The notes beneath the pieces are model-generated. The model was not told the DNA's origin, did not search any database, and saw nothing but the letters and a program-made list of their open reading frames with translations. From assembly GCF_000152625.1 (NCBI RefSeq), contig NZ_CH724156.1:3216602-3280601 (forward strand): 64,000 nt of DNA. The letters run 5' to 3'. Made by a program: the position numbers and the translations under genes. This DNA is from Roseovarius nubinhibens ISM. Its GTDB lineage: Bacteria; Pseudomonadota; Alphaproteobacteria; Rhodobacterales; Rhodobacteraceae. Below are positions 27,232 to 36,107 of the stretch, piece after piece (position 1 is the first letter of the stretch; the number at the start of each line of letters is the position of its first letter).

Positions 27232-28623
27232 ATGAAACACTTTCCCATTTTCGTAGCCCTCGAAGGCCGCCGCGTCGTGCTCTCGGGCGGTGGCGATGCG
27301 GCCCTTGCGAAACTGCGGCTCCTGCTCAAGACCGAGGCCGCCATCCATGTCTATGCCAAGACCCCCGCGCCCGAGATCGTGACCTGGGCCGACGAGGCCC
27401 GGCTGACCCTGCACCGGCGCACATTGGCCGCAGGCGACTGCGAAGGCGCCACGCTCTTCTATGCCGCCGATGAGGACGCCACCGAAGACGCCCGCACCGC
27501 CGCCCTTGCCACCGCAGAGGGCGCGCTAGTCAATATCGTCGACAATCTGAGCGACAGCCAGTTCATCACCCCCGCCATCGTCGACCGCGATCCGGTCACC
27601 GTGGCGATCGGCACCGAAGCGCGGCCCCGGTCCTCGCCCGCGCCATTAAGCCGATCTCGAGGCGCGGCTGCCCGCCCATCTCGGCCTTCTGGCGCGCATC
27701 GGCAGGCCTTCCGCCATGCCGTCGACGTGCTGCCCATGGGCCGCCGCCGCCGCGACTACTGGGCCGATTATTATTTCCGCCAGGGCCCACGCGCTCTCGA
27801 ACAGGGCGGGCCGGACGCGGTGCGCCGCACCCTCGCCAGCCTGCTCGACGACTACAAGACCCGCGAAGACCGCGCCGGTCACGTGGCCTTTGTCGGGGCT
27901 GGCCCGGGCGATCCCGAGCTGCTGACGCTCAAGGCCCGCCGCGCCCTCGACGAGGCCGATGTGGTGATCCATGACCGTCTGGTGACGCCTGAGATCCTCG
28001 AACTGGCCCGCCGCGAGGCGGTGCTCGTCGACGCGGGCAAAGAGGGCTTTGGCCCCTCGATGACCCAGGACGAGATCAACCGCCTCATCGTCGCACATGC
28101 CGAGAGCGGCGCCCAGGTGGTGCGGCTCAAGGGCGGCGATCCCACCGTGTTCGGCCGTCTCGACGAAGAGATCGACGCCGTGACCGAGGCGGGCATCACC
28201 TATCACGTGGTCCCCGGCATCACCGCCGCCTCGGCCTCTGTCGCCGCCATCGGTCAGAGCCTCACCAGCCGTGGCCGCAACAGCTCGGTCCGCTTTCTCA
28301 CCGGCCATGACACCCGGGGCTTTGCCGATCACGATTGGGCGGCGCTGGCCCGGCCCGGCGAAGTGGCGGCGATCTACATGGGCAAGAAATCCGCCCGCTT
28401 TATCCAAGGCAGGTTGATCATGCATGGCGCCGACCGCGCCACCCCGGTCACCGTGATCGAAAACGCCACCCGCCCCGATCAACGCGTGCTCTCGACGACG
28501 CTCGACGCGCTGCCCGCCGATCTCACGGCCGCCGGTCTCACCGGCCCCGCCCTCACCTTCTATGGCCTTGCGCCGCGTGCGGCCCAGGCCGCGCTGACCC
28601 AAACGAAACAGGAGTTCGCCTGA
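27232..28623 (+). CDS. cysG: Siroheme synthase CysG with three compensating single-base deletions
   Basis: Trifunctional enzyme making siroheme from uroporphyrinogen III: precorrin-2 dehydrogenase/ferrochelatase domain (1-200) and SUMT methyltransferase domain (about 215-463; VAFVGAGPGDPELLTLKA, VVRLKGGDPTVFGR, VPGITAASA). Residues 130-158 do not look like CysG, but the DNA reads as normal CysG in the other frames if one G is restored near 27618, 27650 and 27705, giving GAAPVLARAIKADLEARLP and then LLARIGRAFRHAVDVLPMG. Three -1 changes sum to -3, so the frame reopens. Either sequencing error or a real scrambled linker of about 29 residues. Start ATG at 27232. Confidence 0.9.
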   Translation: MKHFPIFVALEGRRVVLSGGGDAALAKLRLLLKTEAAIHVYAKTPAPEIVTWADEARLTLHRRTLAAGDCEGATLFYAADEDATEDARTAALATAEGALVNIVDNLSDSQFITPAIVDRDPVTVAIGTEARPRSSPAPLSRSRGAAARPSRPSGAHRQAFRHAVDVLPMGRRRRDYWADYYFRQGPRALEQGGPDAVRRTLASLLDDYKTREDRAGHVAFVGAGPGDPELLTLKARRALDEADVVIHDRLVTPEILELARREAVLVDAGKEGFGPSMTQDEINRLIVAHAESGAQVVRLKGGDPTVFGRLDEEIDAVTEAGITYHVVPGITAASASVAAIGQSLTSRGRNSSVRFLTGHDTRGFADHDWAALARPGEVAAIYMGKKSARFIQGRLIMHGADRATPVTVIENATRPDQRVLSTTLDALPADLTAAGLTGPALTFYGLAPRAAQAALTQTKQEFA

Positions 28624-28624
28624 C

Positions 28625-28927
28625 ATGGCCCGCGCCTTTACCCCGAAAATCATCACCGCCAATGCCCTGCTCGAGGGCGATGTGGTCTATCTCACCGCCG
28701 ATGATCGCTGGTCGCGCCAGATCTCCGAGGCCGAGCTGCTGACCGACGAGGCGCATGCCCAGCTGCGCCTTCTGGGCGCAGAGGCCCAGACCGGCACCGT
28801 CGTCGGCGTCTATCTCGCCGATGCCAAACCCGGCGACACCGGCCCCGAGCCCACCCATTTCCGCGAGGAATTCCGGCGCACCGGCCCCTCCAACTACTTC
28901 CACGGCAAGCAAGCGGAGCAAGCCTGA
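28625..28927 (+). CDS. DUF2849 domain protein
   Basis: 100 residues, starting one base after the cysG stop and overlapping the first base of cysI's ATG, so tightly coupled. MARAFTPKIITANALLEGDVVYLT and FREEFRRTGPSNYF are the DUF2849 marks. The family is found almost only between cysG and the sulfite/nitrite reductase gene in alphaproteobacteria, which points to a helper role in siroheme use or sulfite reduction; no activity is known. Confidence 0.9.
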   Translation: MARAFTPKIITANALLEGDVVYLTADDRWSRQISEAELLTDEAHAQLRLLGAEAQTGTVVGVYLADAKPGDTGPEPTHFREEFRRTGPSNYFHGKQAEQA

Positions 28928-30594
28928 TGTACAGCTATAATGAATTCGACGCGGCCTTTGTCGCCGAACGCAACCGCCAGTTCCGCGCCCAGGTCGAACG
29001 CCGCATCGACGGCTCGCTCACCGAGGACGAGTTCAAGCCGCTGCGCCTGATGAACGGTCTCTACCTGCAGCTCCACGCCTATATGCTGCGCGTGGCGATC
29101 CCCTATGGCACGCTCAACTCCCGCCAGATGCGTCAGCTCGCGCTGCTCGCGGAAAAGTGGGACAAGGGCTATGGCCATTTCACCACCCGCCAGAACATTC
29201 AGTACAACTGGCCCGAGCTGCGCGACGTGCCCGACATGCTCGACGCGCTGGCCGAGGTGGAGATGCACGCGATCCAGACCTCGGGCAACACGATCCGCAA
29301 CGTGACCGCCGACCATTTCGCCGGGGCCGCCGCCGATGAGGTGACGGATCCGCGTCCCGTGGCCGAGCTCTTGCGCCAATGGTCGACCGACCACCCGGAA
29401 TTTCAGTTCCTGCCGCGCAAGTTCAAGATCGCCGTCACCGGCTCCGAAAATGACCGCGCGGTGATCCGCGCCCATGACATCGGCATCCAGGTGGTCGAGC
29501 GCGACGGTCAGATCGGCTATCGCATCCTCGTCGGCGGCGGCCTTGGCCGGACCCCGATGATCGGCAAGGTGCTCAATGATTTCGTCGCCCAAGAAGACCT
29601 GCTGCCCTATGTCGAGGCGGTGGTCAGCGTCTGGAACCTGCTCGGGCGTCGCGACAACAAATACAAGGCCCGGATCAAGATCACCGTGCATGAGCACGGC
29701 ATCGACGACATCCGCGCCCGCGTCGACGCGGCCTATGCCCGCATCCGGCCGAGCTTTGGCGGGCTCGATCTCGACCTTTTCGAAGATATCAAATCGGCCT
29801 TTGCCGCGCCGGCCTTTTCGCAAAAGCCCACCGCGCTCTTTGACACGGCCTATCAGACCGACCCGATCTTCCGCGCCTGGGCCGACACCAACCTGGCCGA
29901 GCACCGCGCGCCGGGCTATGCCATCGTGCAGATCAGCCTCAAGGCCCATGGCGAGACGCCGGGCGACGCCACCGCCGAACAGATGCGGGTGATGGCCGAT
30001 CTCGCCGAACGCTTTGGCCATGACGAGCTGCGCATCAGCCATGAGCAGAACGTGATCCTGCCGCATGTCCATAAATCGGACCTGCCCGAGATCCACGCCA
30101 CGCTCAAGAAACACGGGCTCGCCACCGCCAATATCGGTCTCATCTCCGATATCATCGCCTGCCCCGGCATGGATTACTGCGCGCTGGCCACCGCCCGCTC
30201 GATCCCCGTGGCGCAACAGATTGCCACCCGCTTTGACGAGCTCAAGCTCGAGCATGAGATCGGCGATCTCAAGATCAAGATCTCGGGCTGCATCAACGCC
30301 TGCGGCCATCACCATGTGGGCCATATCGGCATTCTCGGCCTCGATCGCGCGGGCGTGGAAAACTATCAGATCACCCTCGGCGGTGACGGATCGGAAAACG
30401 CTTCGCTCGGCGAACGCACCGGACCGGGCTTTGCCTATGATGAGATCATTCCCGCCATCGAACGCCTGATCGCCGCCTATCTGCAGCACCGCGACAACCC
30501 CGAGGAAACCTTCCTCGCGGCCTATCGCCGGCTGGGCATGGCGCCGTTCAAGGCGGCGCTCTATGACGAGGCACAGGCCTATGCAGCCGAATGA
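28927..30594 (+). CDS. cysI: Sulfite reductase hemoprotein (nitrite/sulfite reductase family)
   Basis: Siroheme/[4Fe-4S] enzyme, 555 residues, that reduces sulfite to sulfide. Substrate-binding Arg/Lys motif is in YGHFTTRQNIQYNW; cluster Cys ligands are in CPGMDYCALA (C-x5-C) and SGCINACGHHH (C-x3-C). Length and the absence of a separate flavoprotein subunit in the operon suggest electrons come from ferredoxin or via the linked ferredoxin-NADP reductase. Operon context with cysG, cysH and fpr supports sulfite rather than nitrite as substrate. Confidence 0.92.
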   Translation: MYSYNEFDAAFVAERNRQFRAQVERRIDGSLTEDEFKPLRLMNGLYLQLHAYMLRVAIPYGTLNSRQMRQLALLAEKWDKGYGHFTTRQNIQYNWPELRDVPDMLDALAEVEMHAIQTSGNTIRNVTADHFAGAAADEVTDPRPVAELLRQWSTDHPEFQFLPRKFKIAVTGSENDRAVIRAHDIGIQVVERDGQIGYRILVGGGLGRTPMIGKVLNDFVAQEDLLPYVEAVVSVWNLLGRRDNKYKARIKITVHEHGIDDIRARVDAAYARIRPSFGGLDLDLFEDIKSAFAAPAFSQKPTALFDTAYQTDPIFRAWADTNLAEHRAPGYAIVQISLKAHGETPGDATAEQMRVMADLAERFGHDELRISHEQNVILPHVHKSDLPEIHATLKKHGLATANIGLISDIIACPGMDYCALATARSIPVAQQIATRFDELKLEHEIGDLKIKISGCINACGHHHVGHIGILGLDRAGVENYQITLGGDGSENASLGERTGPGFAYDEIIPAIERLIAAYLQHRDNPEETFLAAYRRLGMAPFKAALYDEAQAYAAE

Positions 30595-31321
30595 GGATCT
30601 TGGCACACGGGTCTCCGGGCTCAACGACTGGTACCGGCTGAACTCGGCCACCAGCGTGCTGCGCCACGCGCTCACGGATCCCGCCGCGGGTCAGCTGGCG
30701 CTGGTGTCGAGCTTCGGGGCGGAATCGGTCGTGCTCTTGCACATGGTGTCGGTGATCGACCGGACCACCCCGGTGATCTTTCTCGACACCGAGCTGCTCT
30801 TTGCCGAAACGCTGGTCTACCAGCAGGAGCTGAGCGAGCGGCTCGGCCTCAAGGATCTGCGCATCATTCGCGCGGACCCGGACGAGGTTCAGGCCACCGA
30901 CCCGGAACAGTCGCTACACCGACGCGATACCGACGCCTGCTGTACGCTGCGCAAGACCCGGCCCTTGGCCCGTGCTCTTGACGGGTTCGACGGCTGGATC
31001 ACCGGGCGCAAACGCTATCAGGGCGGTGCCCGCGCCACGCTCGATTTCTTCGAGACCGAAGAGGGCACCGGCCGGATGAAGGTCAACCCGCTGGCCCATT
31101 GGCGCCCCGAAGACGTGCGCACCTATATGGAAGAAAATCGCCTGCCAAAACATCCGCTTGTGGCACGCGGCTACCCGTCGATCGGCTGTATGCCCTGCAC
31201 CAGCCCGGTCACCGATGGCGACACAGACCCCCGCGCCGGACGCTGGCGCGGCCAAGACAAAACCGAATGTGGCATCCATTTCGTGGATGGAAAAATGATC
31301 AGAACCGGAGAAAACGCATGA
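30581..31321 (+). CDS. cysH: Adenylylsulfate reductase, assimilatory [4Fe-4S] type
   Basis: Reduces APS (or PAPS) to sulfite with thioredoxin. 246 residues from the ATG at 30581 (MQPNEDLGTR), overlapping the cysI end by 14 bases. PP-loop motif LVSSFGAESVVLLHM; cluster Cys pairs in DACCTLRKTRPL and GCMPCTSPV, which mark the iron-sulfur APS-preferring branch; catalytic Cys in the C-terminal ECGIHF. In this window it is followed by a coupled DUF934 gene. Confidence 0.93.
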   Translation: MQPNEDLGTRVSGLNDWYRLNSATSVLRHALTDPAAGQLALVSSFGAESVVLLHMVSVIDRTTPVIFLDTELLFAETLVYQQELSERLGLKDLRIIRADPDEVQATDPEQSLHRRDTDACCTLRKTRPLARALDGFDGWITGRKRYQGGARATLDFFETEEGTGRMKVNPLAHWRPEDVRTYMEENRLPKHPLVARGYPSIGCMPCTSPVTDGDTDPRAGRWRGQDKTECGIHFVDGKMIRTGENA

Positions 31322-31722
31322 GCATTCTCGTACAAGACCAGGGCTTTCAGCCCGACGATTGGACCGCCCCGATCACCGCGCTCGAAGATGCGCGCGCGGG
31401 CTATGGCATCGACCTTCCTTCCTCGACCGACCCGGTCGAGCTGGCCGGTCGCTTGGGCAATATCCCCTTGATCCGGGTGGATTTTCCGAGCTTCGCCGAC
31501 GGCCGCGGCTTTACCATCGCGCGGCAATTGCGCCTGATGGGCTACACCGGACGACTGCGCGCCCGCGGCCATGTGATCGCCGATCAATACGCCATGGCGC
31601 GCCGCGCGGGCTTTGACGAGGTGGAGATTTCCGAAGATCTCGCCGCCCGCCAGCCCGAGGATCAATGGCTCTTCCGGGCCGATTGGCGCAACCATGACTA
31701 TCAGGCCCGCCTGCGCGGCTAG
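31318..31722 (+). CDS. DUF934 domain protein
   Basis: 134 residues; its ATG overlaps the cysH stop (ATGA). DFPSFADGRGFTIARQLR and DQYAMARRAGFDEVEI are the conserved DUF934 marks. The family consistently lies beside cysH and sulfite reductase in proteobacteria, so a role in sulfate assimilation is expected though the biochemical function is not known. No membrane segment. Confidence 0.9.
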   Translation: MSILVQDQGFQPDDWTAPITALEDARAGYGIDLPSSTDPVELAGRLGNIPLIRVDFPSFADGRGFTIARQLRLMGYTGRLRARGHVIADQYAMARRAGFDEVEISEDLAARQPEDQWLFRADWRNHDYQARLRG

Positions 31723-31752
31723 GTCTTTCGCCTCTTCCCATAACCGACTATC

Positions 31753-31788
31753 AGGAGGTGCCGGCGCGCGACGCCGGCACAGACATGC
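31753..31788 (+). promoter_or_regulatory. Shine-Dalgarno, perfect hairpin, then start codon of fpr
   Basis: AGGAG (31753-31757) is followed by GTGCCGGCG (31758-31766), loop CGCGA, CGCCGGCAC (31772-31780), a perfect 9-bp stem. Linear distance from AGGAG to the ATG at 31789 is 31 bases, too long; when the hairpin folds, the distance becomes 8 bases, ideal. No T tract follows, so it is not a standard terminator. Confidence 0.6.
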
Positions 31789-32640
31789 ATGAACGAGATT
31801 GCCGACGTGACCGACGCCAGCCCCATCAAGGCCAAACCCGCCCTGCCTGACGCCCAGAAAGTGACCGAAGTCACCCATTGGACGGACCGGCTGTTTTCCT
31901 TCCGCGTGACCCGCCCCGCGAGCCTGCGCTTTCGCTCGGGCGAGTTCGTGATGATCGGGCTGATGGGCGACCCGCATCCCGAAACCGGCAAGCAAAAACC
32001 GCTCCTGCGCGCCTATTCCATCGCCTCGCCCTCCTGGGATGAAGAGCTCGAGTTCTACTCGATCAAGGTGCAGGACGGCCCGCTGACCTCCAAGCTGCAG
32101 CATATCCAGCCTGGCGACGAGATCATCCTGCGCCCGAAACCCGTGGGCACGCTGGTGCATGACGCGCTCCTGCCCGGCAAGCGGCTGTGGTTCTTTGCCA
32201 CCGGCACCGGCTTTGCGCCCTTCGCCTCGCTCTTGCGCGAGCCGCAGACCTACCACGATTATGACGAGGTGATCATCACCCACACCTGCCGTGGCGCGGA
32301 CGAGCTCAAATACGGCGCGGCGCTGATCGACAGCATCCGCAATGATGAGATGCTGGCCGAGCTGATCGGCGAAGGCTTTGCCGACAAGATCCGCTACTAC
32401 CCGACCACCACCCGCGAAGAGAGCCCCAAGATGGGCCGGATCACCGATCTGCTGCGCAAGGGCGAGGTGTTCGAGGATCTCGGCATCGACCCCATCGCGC
32501 CCGAACATGACCGCGCGATGATCTGCGGCAACCTCGCCTTTAACCTCGAGCTCAAGGACCTGCTCGAAGAGTTCGGGCTCAAGGAAGGCGCCAATTCCGA
32601 TCCGCAGACCTATGTGGTGGAAAAAGCCTTCCTCGACTGA
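31789..32640 (+). CDS. fpr: Ferredoxin/flavodoxin-NADP+ reductase
   Basis: 283-residue FAD protein transferring electrons between NADPH and ferredoxin. FAD motif LRAYSIASPSWDEELEFYSI, NADP-binding FATGTGFAPFASLL and a C-terminal YVVEKAFLD, which fits the Fpr subclass of bacterial enzymes. It is the last gene of the cys cluster and could supply electrons for sulfite reductase; it may also have its own promoter. The hairpin before its start codon is unusual and described separately. Confidence 0.93.
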   Translation: MNEIADVTDASPIKAKPALPDAQKVTEVTHWTDRLFSFRVTRPASLRFRSGEFVMIGLMGDPHPETGKQKPLLRAYSIASPSWDEELEFYSIKVQDGPLTSKLQHIQPGDEIILRPKPVGTLVHDALLPGKRLWFFATGTGFAPFASLLREPQTYHDYDEVIITHTCRGADELKYGAALIDSIRNDEMLAELIGEGFADKIRYYPTTTREESPKMGRITDLLRKGEVFEDLGIDPIAPEHDRAMICGNLAFNLELKDLLEEFGLKEGANSDPQTYVVEKAFLD

Positions 32641-32686
32641 GGCCTAGCCCCCATCCGGGGCACCCAGCCAAGGCTCAGCCATAAAA

Positions 32687-32713
32687 AAAGGCCCGCATCG
32701 CGCGGGCCTTTTT
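32687..32713. terminator. Bidirectional terminator between fpr and the Ala-rich gene
   Basis: AAAGGCCCGC (32687-32696), loop ATCGC, GCGGGCCTTT (32702-32711). T runs on both sides (plus: five T; minus: seven to eight T) serve both convergent genes. Confidence 0.9.
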
Positions 32714-32731
32714 CGATTATGAGGACCGGGT

Positions 32732-33445
32732 TTATTCGGTCACTTTCTTCATCGCATCCTTGGCGGCGTCGGTGGCCGCATCGGTCGCGTCCTTGGCGGC
32801 CTCGGCGGCACTGTCCATCGCTTCCTTGGCGGCGTCTTCGATCTTCTGCATCGTCGCGTCGCTGGTGGCGTCCGAGGTGGCCTCGGTGGCAGTATTGGCC
32901 GCATCCGTGGCGGTCTCGGCGGCCGCATCGCCCGCGTCGCTCGCCGCGCCGGACACATTGCTGGCCGCGTCGCCTGCGGCCTCGGTGGTGGCCTCAGTGG
33001 CCTCAGCGGCTTCCGTCGCGGTCTCTGTCGCAGTCTCGGTGGCGCTCTCGGTGGCGGCAGCCGCCGCATCGCCGGTGGCCTCGGTGGCATTCTCGACCGC
33101 CTCGGCCGTGCTCTCAGCCGCTGCATTGGCCGCGTCACCCGCCGCCTCAACCGCCTCGCCTGCGGCCTCGGTCACGGCCTCGGCCCCTTCGGCCACGGCA
33201 TCAGCGGCCTCGGTCGCCATCTCGGTGGCGGTCTCCGCCGCCGCATTCACAGCGTCCCCGGCTGCATCGGCGGCTTCACTTGCGGCCTCGGCCGTCGCAT
33301 CCACCGCTTCCTTGGCTTCGTCCATGGCGGTTTCGCCCATGGATTTGCCGTCCTCGACGAGCTCCTGAGGCGATTTACCTGTGATGAGAAAATAGCCGCC
33401 GATGAGAACGGCCCCGGCCAACGCAATCCAAAGAAGATTTTTCAT
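32732..33445 (-). CDS. Membrane-anchored Ala-rich LEA-like protein
   Basis: 237 residues from MKNLLWIALAGAV. One N-terminal membrane helix (about 4-22), a short linker, then about 190 residues composed almost only of Ala, Glu, Thr, Asp and Ser in an 11-mer-like amphipathic pattern (for example ATEAAETATEMATEAADA), ending in a basic cap (KDAMKKVTE). This resembles group-3 LEA or apolipophorin-like helices. No Cys or aromatic residues occur in the repeat. Function unknown; desiccation, osmotic or membrane-protective roles are guesses. Confidence 0.75.
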   Translation of the reverse strand: MKNLLWIALAGAVLIGGYFLITGKSPQELVEDGKSMGETAMDEAKEAVDATAEAASEAADAAGDAVNAAAETATEMATEAADAVAEGAEAVTEAAGEAVEAAGDAANAAAESTAEAVENATEATGDAAAAATESATETATETATEAAEATEATTEAAGDAASNVSGAASDAGDAAAETATDAANTATEATSDATSDATMQKIEDAAKEAMDSAAEAAKDATDAATDAAKDAMKKVTE

Positions 33446-33704
33446 TTGCTTAGTCCCTTGCAAAATGGCCGACATACCGTGATCGGCCTGAAAACTACGG
33501 ACCTCAAATGACCCATGCCGAGGCTCCCGACAAGGGGGAAACTCATCCCGCCCAGCGCAAACCGGCGCTCTCCCACAGTTTGTGCGCCAAGCCCGGTTTT
33601 CCGGTGTAAATTCGTAAAAACCCTTGATTTGCCGCTTGAAACACCCGCAACGCGGGTCTATTTTGCACCCTCGAACATTCGTCCATTATTCAAGGAACAA
33701 AGCC

Positions 33705-34250
33705 ATAGCCCGCAGACCTCACAACGCGCCGCCGACACGGGACACTGGTCCCCGGATCAACGATCGCATCCGTGCAGACGAAATCCGCCTGATCGGCGCA
33801 GACGGCGAAAACGTCGGGGTCGTGACCCCGACCCGGGCGATGGAGATGGCCGAAGAGGCCGGTCTCGATCTGGTCGAGATTTCCCCCAATGCCAATCCCC
33901 CGGTCTGTAAGATCATGGATTTCGGCAAATACAAATACGAACAGCAAAAGCGGGAATCTGAAGCCCGCAAAAAGCAAAAGGTGATCGAGGTCAAGGAAAT
34001 CAAATTCCGGCCCAACACCGACACGCATGACTATGAAGTCAAAATGCGCAGCGTGATGAAATTCCTCGAGAATGGCGACAAGGTGAAGATCACCATGCGC
34101 TTCCGGGGCCGCGAAATGGCGCACCAGGATCTGGGCCGCCAGCTGCTGCAACGGGTTTCCGGTGATATCGAAGGCGTGGGCAAGGTGGAAAACATGCCCA
34201 AGATGGAAGGCCGTCAGATGATCATGATCATCGCGCCCGCCGCCCGCTAA
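33705..34250 (+). CDS. infC: Translation initiation factor IF-3 with AUA start
   Basis: 181 residues. IF-3 N-domain ([20 protein letters not shown]), linker and C-domain ([34 protein letters not shown]). Relatives begin with ARRPHNAPP; here that sequence is preceded by ATA (33705), with AAGGAA seven bases upstream, and no ATG, GTG or TTG fits without an improbable N-terminal extension. infC of E. coli also uses a rare start (AUU), which makes IF-3 control its own synthesis; the same is inferred here. Confidence 0.93.
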   Translation: MARRPHNAPPTRDTGPRINDRIRADEIRLIGADGENVGVVTPTRAMEMAEEAGLDLVEISPNANPPVCKIMDFGKYKYEQQKRESEARKKQKVIEVKEIKFRPNTDTHDYEVKMRSVMKFLENGDKVKITMRFRGREMAHQDLGRQLLQRVSGDIEGVGKVENMPKMEGRQMIMIIAPAAR

Positions 34251-34273
34251 CGGGTCCTCGCCTCCAGGATTTC

Positions 34274-34300
34274 AACGGCGTCCCGCTTGGGGCGCCGTTT
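34274..34300 (+). terminator. Terminator after infC
   Basis: AACGGCG (34274-34280) pairs with CGCCGTT (34293-34299); only a short T run follows. Confidence 0.55.
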
Positions 34301-34324
34301 GCGTTTCGGGCCTTAGGCGATCCG

Positions 34325-35290
34325 TCAGGCGCTCTTGCCGCGCAAGACCGCGATCATCTCGGCCAGGGTCGAGACCGCAATCTCCGCCGGTGTCGCCGCC
34401 CCGATATCGAGCCCCACCGGCCCGTGTATGCGCCCGATCTCCTCGGCGCTGGCGCCCAGCAGGCCCAATCGCACCGCCCGCTTGTCCCGCGACCGGGTCG
34501 AACCCAGAGCACCGATGTAATAGGCCTCTGACCGCAGCGCCGCCATCAGCGCCGGATCGTCGATCTTCGGATCATGGCTGAGCACCACCACCGCCGTGCG
34601 CGCGTCGATGCCGAGCGCCGCCAGCGCCTCGTCCGGCCAGTCATCGATCAATCTCTCGCCGGGAAACCGCGCCGCGCTGGCAAAGCTCTCGCGCGGGTCG
34701 ACGATCACCACGTCATAGCCCGCAATCCGCGCCATCGGCACCAGCGCCTGCGCGATATGCACCGCCCCCACCACGATGAGCCGCAGCGGCGGGTTGTGGA
34801 TGGTGACAAACCGCCCATCCGCCTCGAACCCCGACAGATCCTGCCGAAACCGCGCCTCGAACCCCTCGCGGGTGATCTCTGCCGGGCGGTCGCCGCCCGA
34901 AATCACCGCCACCGGCTCCTGCGCCGCCCTTGCCGCCACCAACTCGGCCATCAGCGCTTCGCTCAGCACCGATCCCAGCGGCTCGACCATCACCCGGATC
35001 GTGCCGCCACAGCCAAGCCCCACGGCGAAGGCATCATCATCGCTCACCCCGAAAGTGAGCGTCGCCGACGTCCCGCGCTCGATCGCGTCGAGCGCCTCGG
35101 CCACCACAGCGCCCTCGACACAGCCGCCCGAGACCGATCCGGCAATCTCGCCCGCCCCGGAAATGGCGAGCTGACTGCCCACCCGGCGCGGCGCGCTGCC
35201 CCATGTCTCGACCACGGTGGCGAGCGCCGCCCCCCGGCCCTCGCGGAACCAGGCCAGCGCCTGTTCGGGAATGTCATCAAACCTGTCCAT
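34325..35290 (-). CDS. XdhC/CoxI-family protein
   Basis: 321 residues with the N-terminal XdhC/CoxI domain (RGAALATVVETWGSAPRRVG, GCVEGAVVAEAL) and a C-terminal Rossmann-like XdhC_C domain (VGAVHIAQAL, VIVDPRESFASA, YIGALGSTRSRDKR). Members help insert or sulfurate the molybdenum cofactor of xanthine dehydrogenase and relatives. No molybdoenzyme genes adjoin it here, so its client enzyme is not evident. The next gene on the same strand is a Pr6Pr membrane protein. Confidence 0.88.
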   Translation of the reverse strand: MDRFDDIPEQALAWFREGRGAALATVVETWGSAPRRVGSQLAISGAGEIAGSVSGGCVEGAVVAEALDAIERGTSATLTFGVSDDDAFAVGLGCGGTIRVMVEPLGSVLSEALMAELVAARAAQEPVAVISGGDRPAEITREGFEARFRQDLSGFEADGRFVTIHNPPLRLIVVGAVHIAQALVPMARIAGYDVVIVDPRESFASAARFPGERLIDDWPDEALAALGIDARTAVVVLSHDPKIDDPALMAALRSEAYYIGALGSTRSRDKRAVRLGLLGASAEEIGRIHGPVGLDIGAATPAEIAVSTLAEMIAVLRGKSA

Positions 35291-35343
35291 GGCCCAGATG
35301 TGCCGCGTCCCCGCGCCACTTGCAAGAGGCGCCGCTCAGGCCG

Positions 35344-35952
35344 CTACCGCGCCCTTACCCCGGCCCGCCACCGCGCCAGCGTCAAGAGCATCAGCCCGCC
35401 CCCGGCAAAGGCCAGCAGCAGCCCCACGACATTGACCGCCACCGCCCCGGGACCGAGCGCTGTCACATCGAGAAACGGATAGGGATAAAACCCGCTCAGC
35501 GCCCCCCGGATCAACGCATAGGTGCAGTAAAGCGCGGGCCAGAGGAGCCAGATCGCCGCATGGCGCCGCCGCAATCCGCTCTTGTCGGCTTGCCACCCCC
35601 ACCAGAGCACCACCAAGAGCGGCACCGCCGTATGCAGCCCCTGATCGGCCCACCAGGCGAGCCCCTCAGGCCGCCACAGCCCCGCCAGCACGAGGTGATA
35701 GACGATCCCCACCGCAGCGATCCACAGGGTCAACCCCCCGGCCCAGGTCGGCCCGACGCGCTGGCCCGTCCCCACCACATAGAGAAACGTCACCGCCACG
35801 AGCGTATTGGTCAACACGGTGAAATACCCCGCCATCCGCCACAGCACCGCGCCGAACCCCGGCGCGCCCATGAGCGCCTCGGAGACCAGAAACTGCGCCC
35901 CGAGCGACATCAGCGCCGTGCCGCAAATCAGCGCCGCAAACCCTCTGTGCAT
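35344..35952 (-). CDS. Pr6Pr family membrane protein
   Basis: 202 residues starting MHRGFAALI, with six predicted membrane helices. The pattern VLTNTLVAVTF, VYHLVLAGLWRPEG and YCTYALIRGALSGFYPYPF is that of the Pr6Pr (proteobacterial six-transmembrane) family. Function is not known. It lies 53 bp upstream of the XdhC-like gene on the minus strand and may share a transcript with it. Confidence 0.85.
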   Translation of the reverse strand: MHRGFAALICGTALMSLGAQFLVSEALMGAPGFGAVLWRMAGYFTVLTNTLVAVTFLYVVGTGQRVGPTWAGGLTLWIAAVGIVYHLVLAGLWRPEGLAWWADQGLHTAVPLLVVLWWGWQADKSGLRRRHAAIWLLWPALYCTYALIRGALSGFYPYPFLDVTALGPGAVAVNVVGLLLAFAGGGLMLLTLARWRAGVRAR

Positions 35953-36107
35953 GGCCAGTCCTACCCTTTGGCGTGAATGATATGCCTCTGGAAACAAGCA
36001 TAGAATGTCCCGCGGCCCTTGGGAATGACGGACGCGCACCCGCGCATGACAAAGGGGCAAGGCTTGCGCCCTGCCCCCTGTCATCTTTTCTCGACCGATC
36101 GCGGCGC

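Noticed and set aside
27232..28623. Calling cysG a pseudogene
   Set aside because: The frame stays open because three -1 changes cancel; both domains are otherwise intact, so it is kept as a CDS with a flag.
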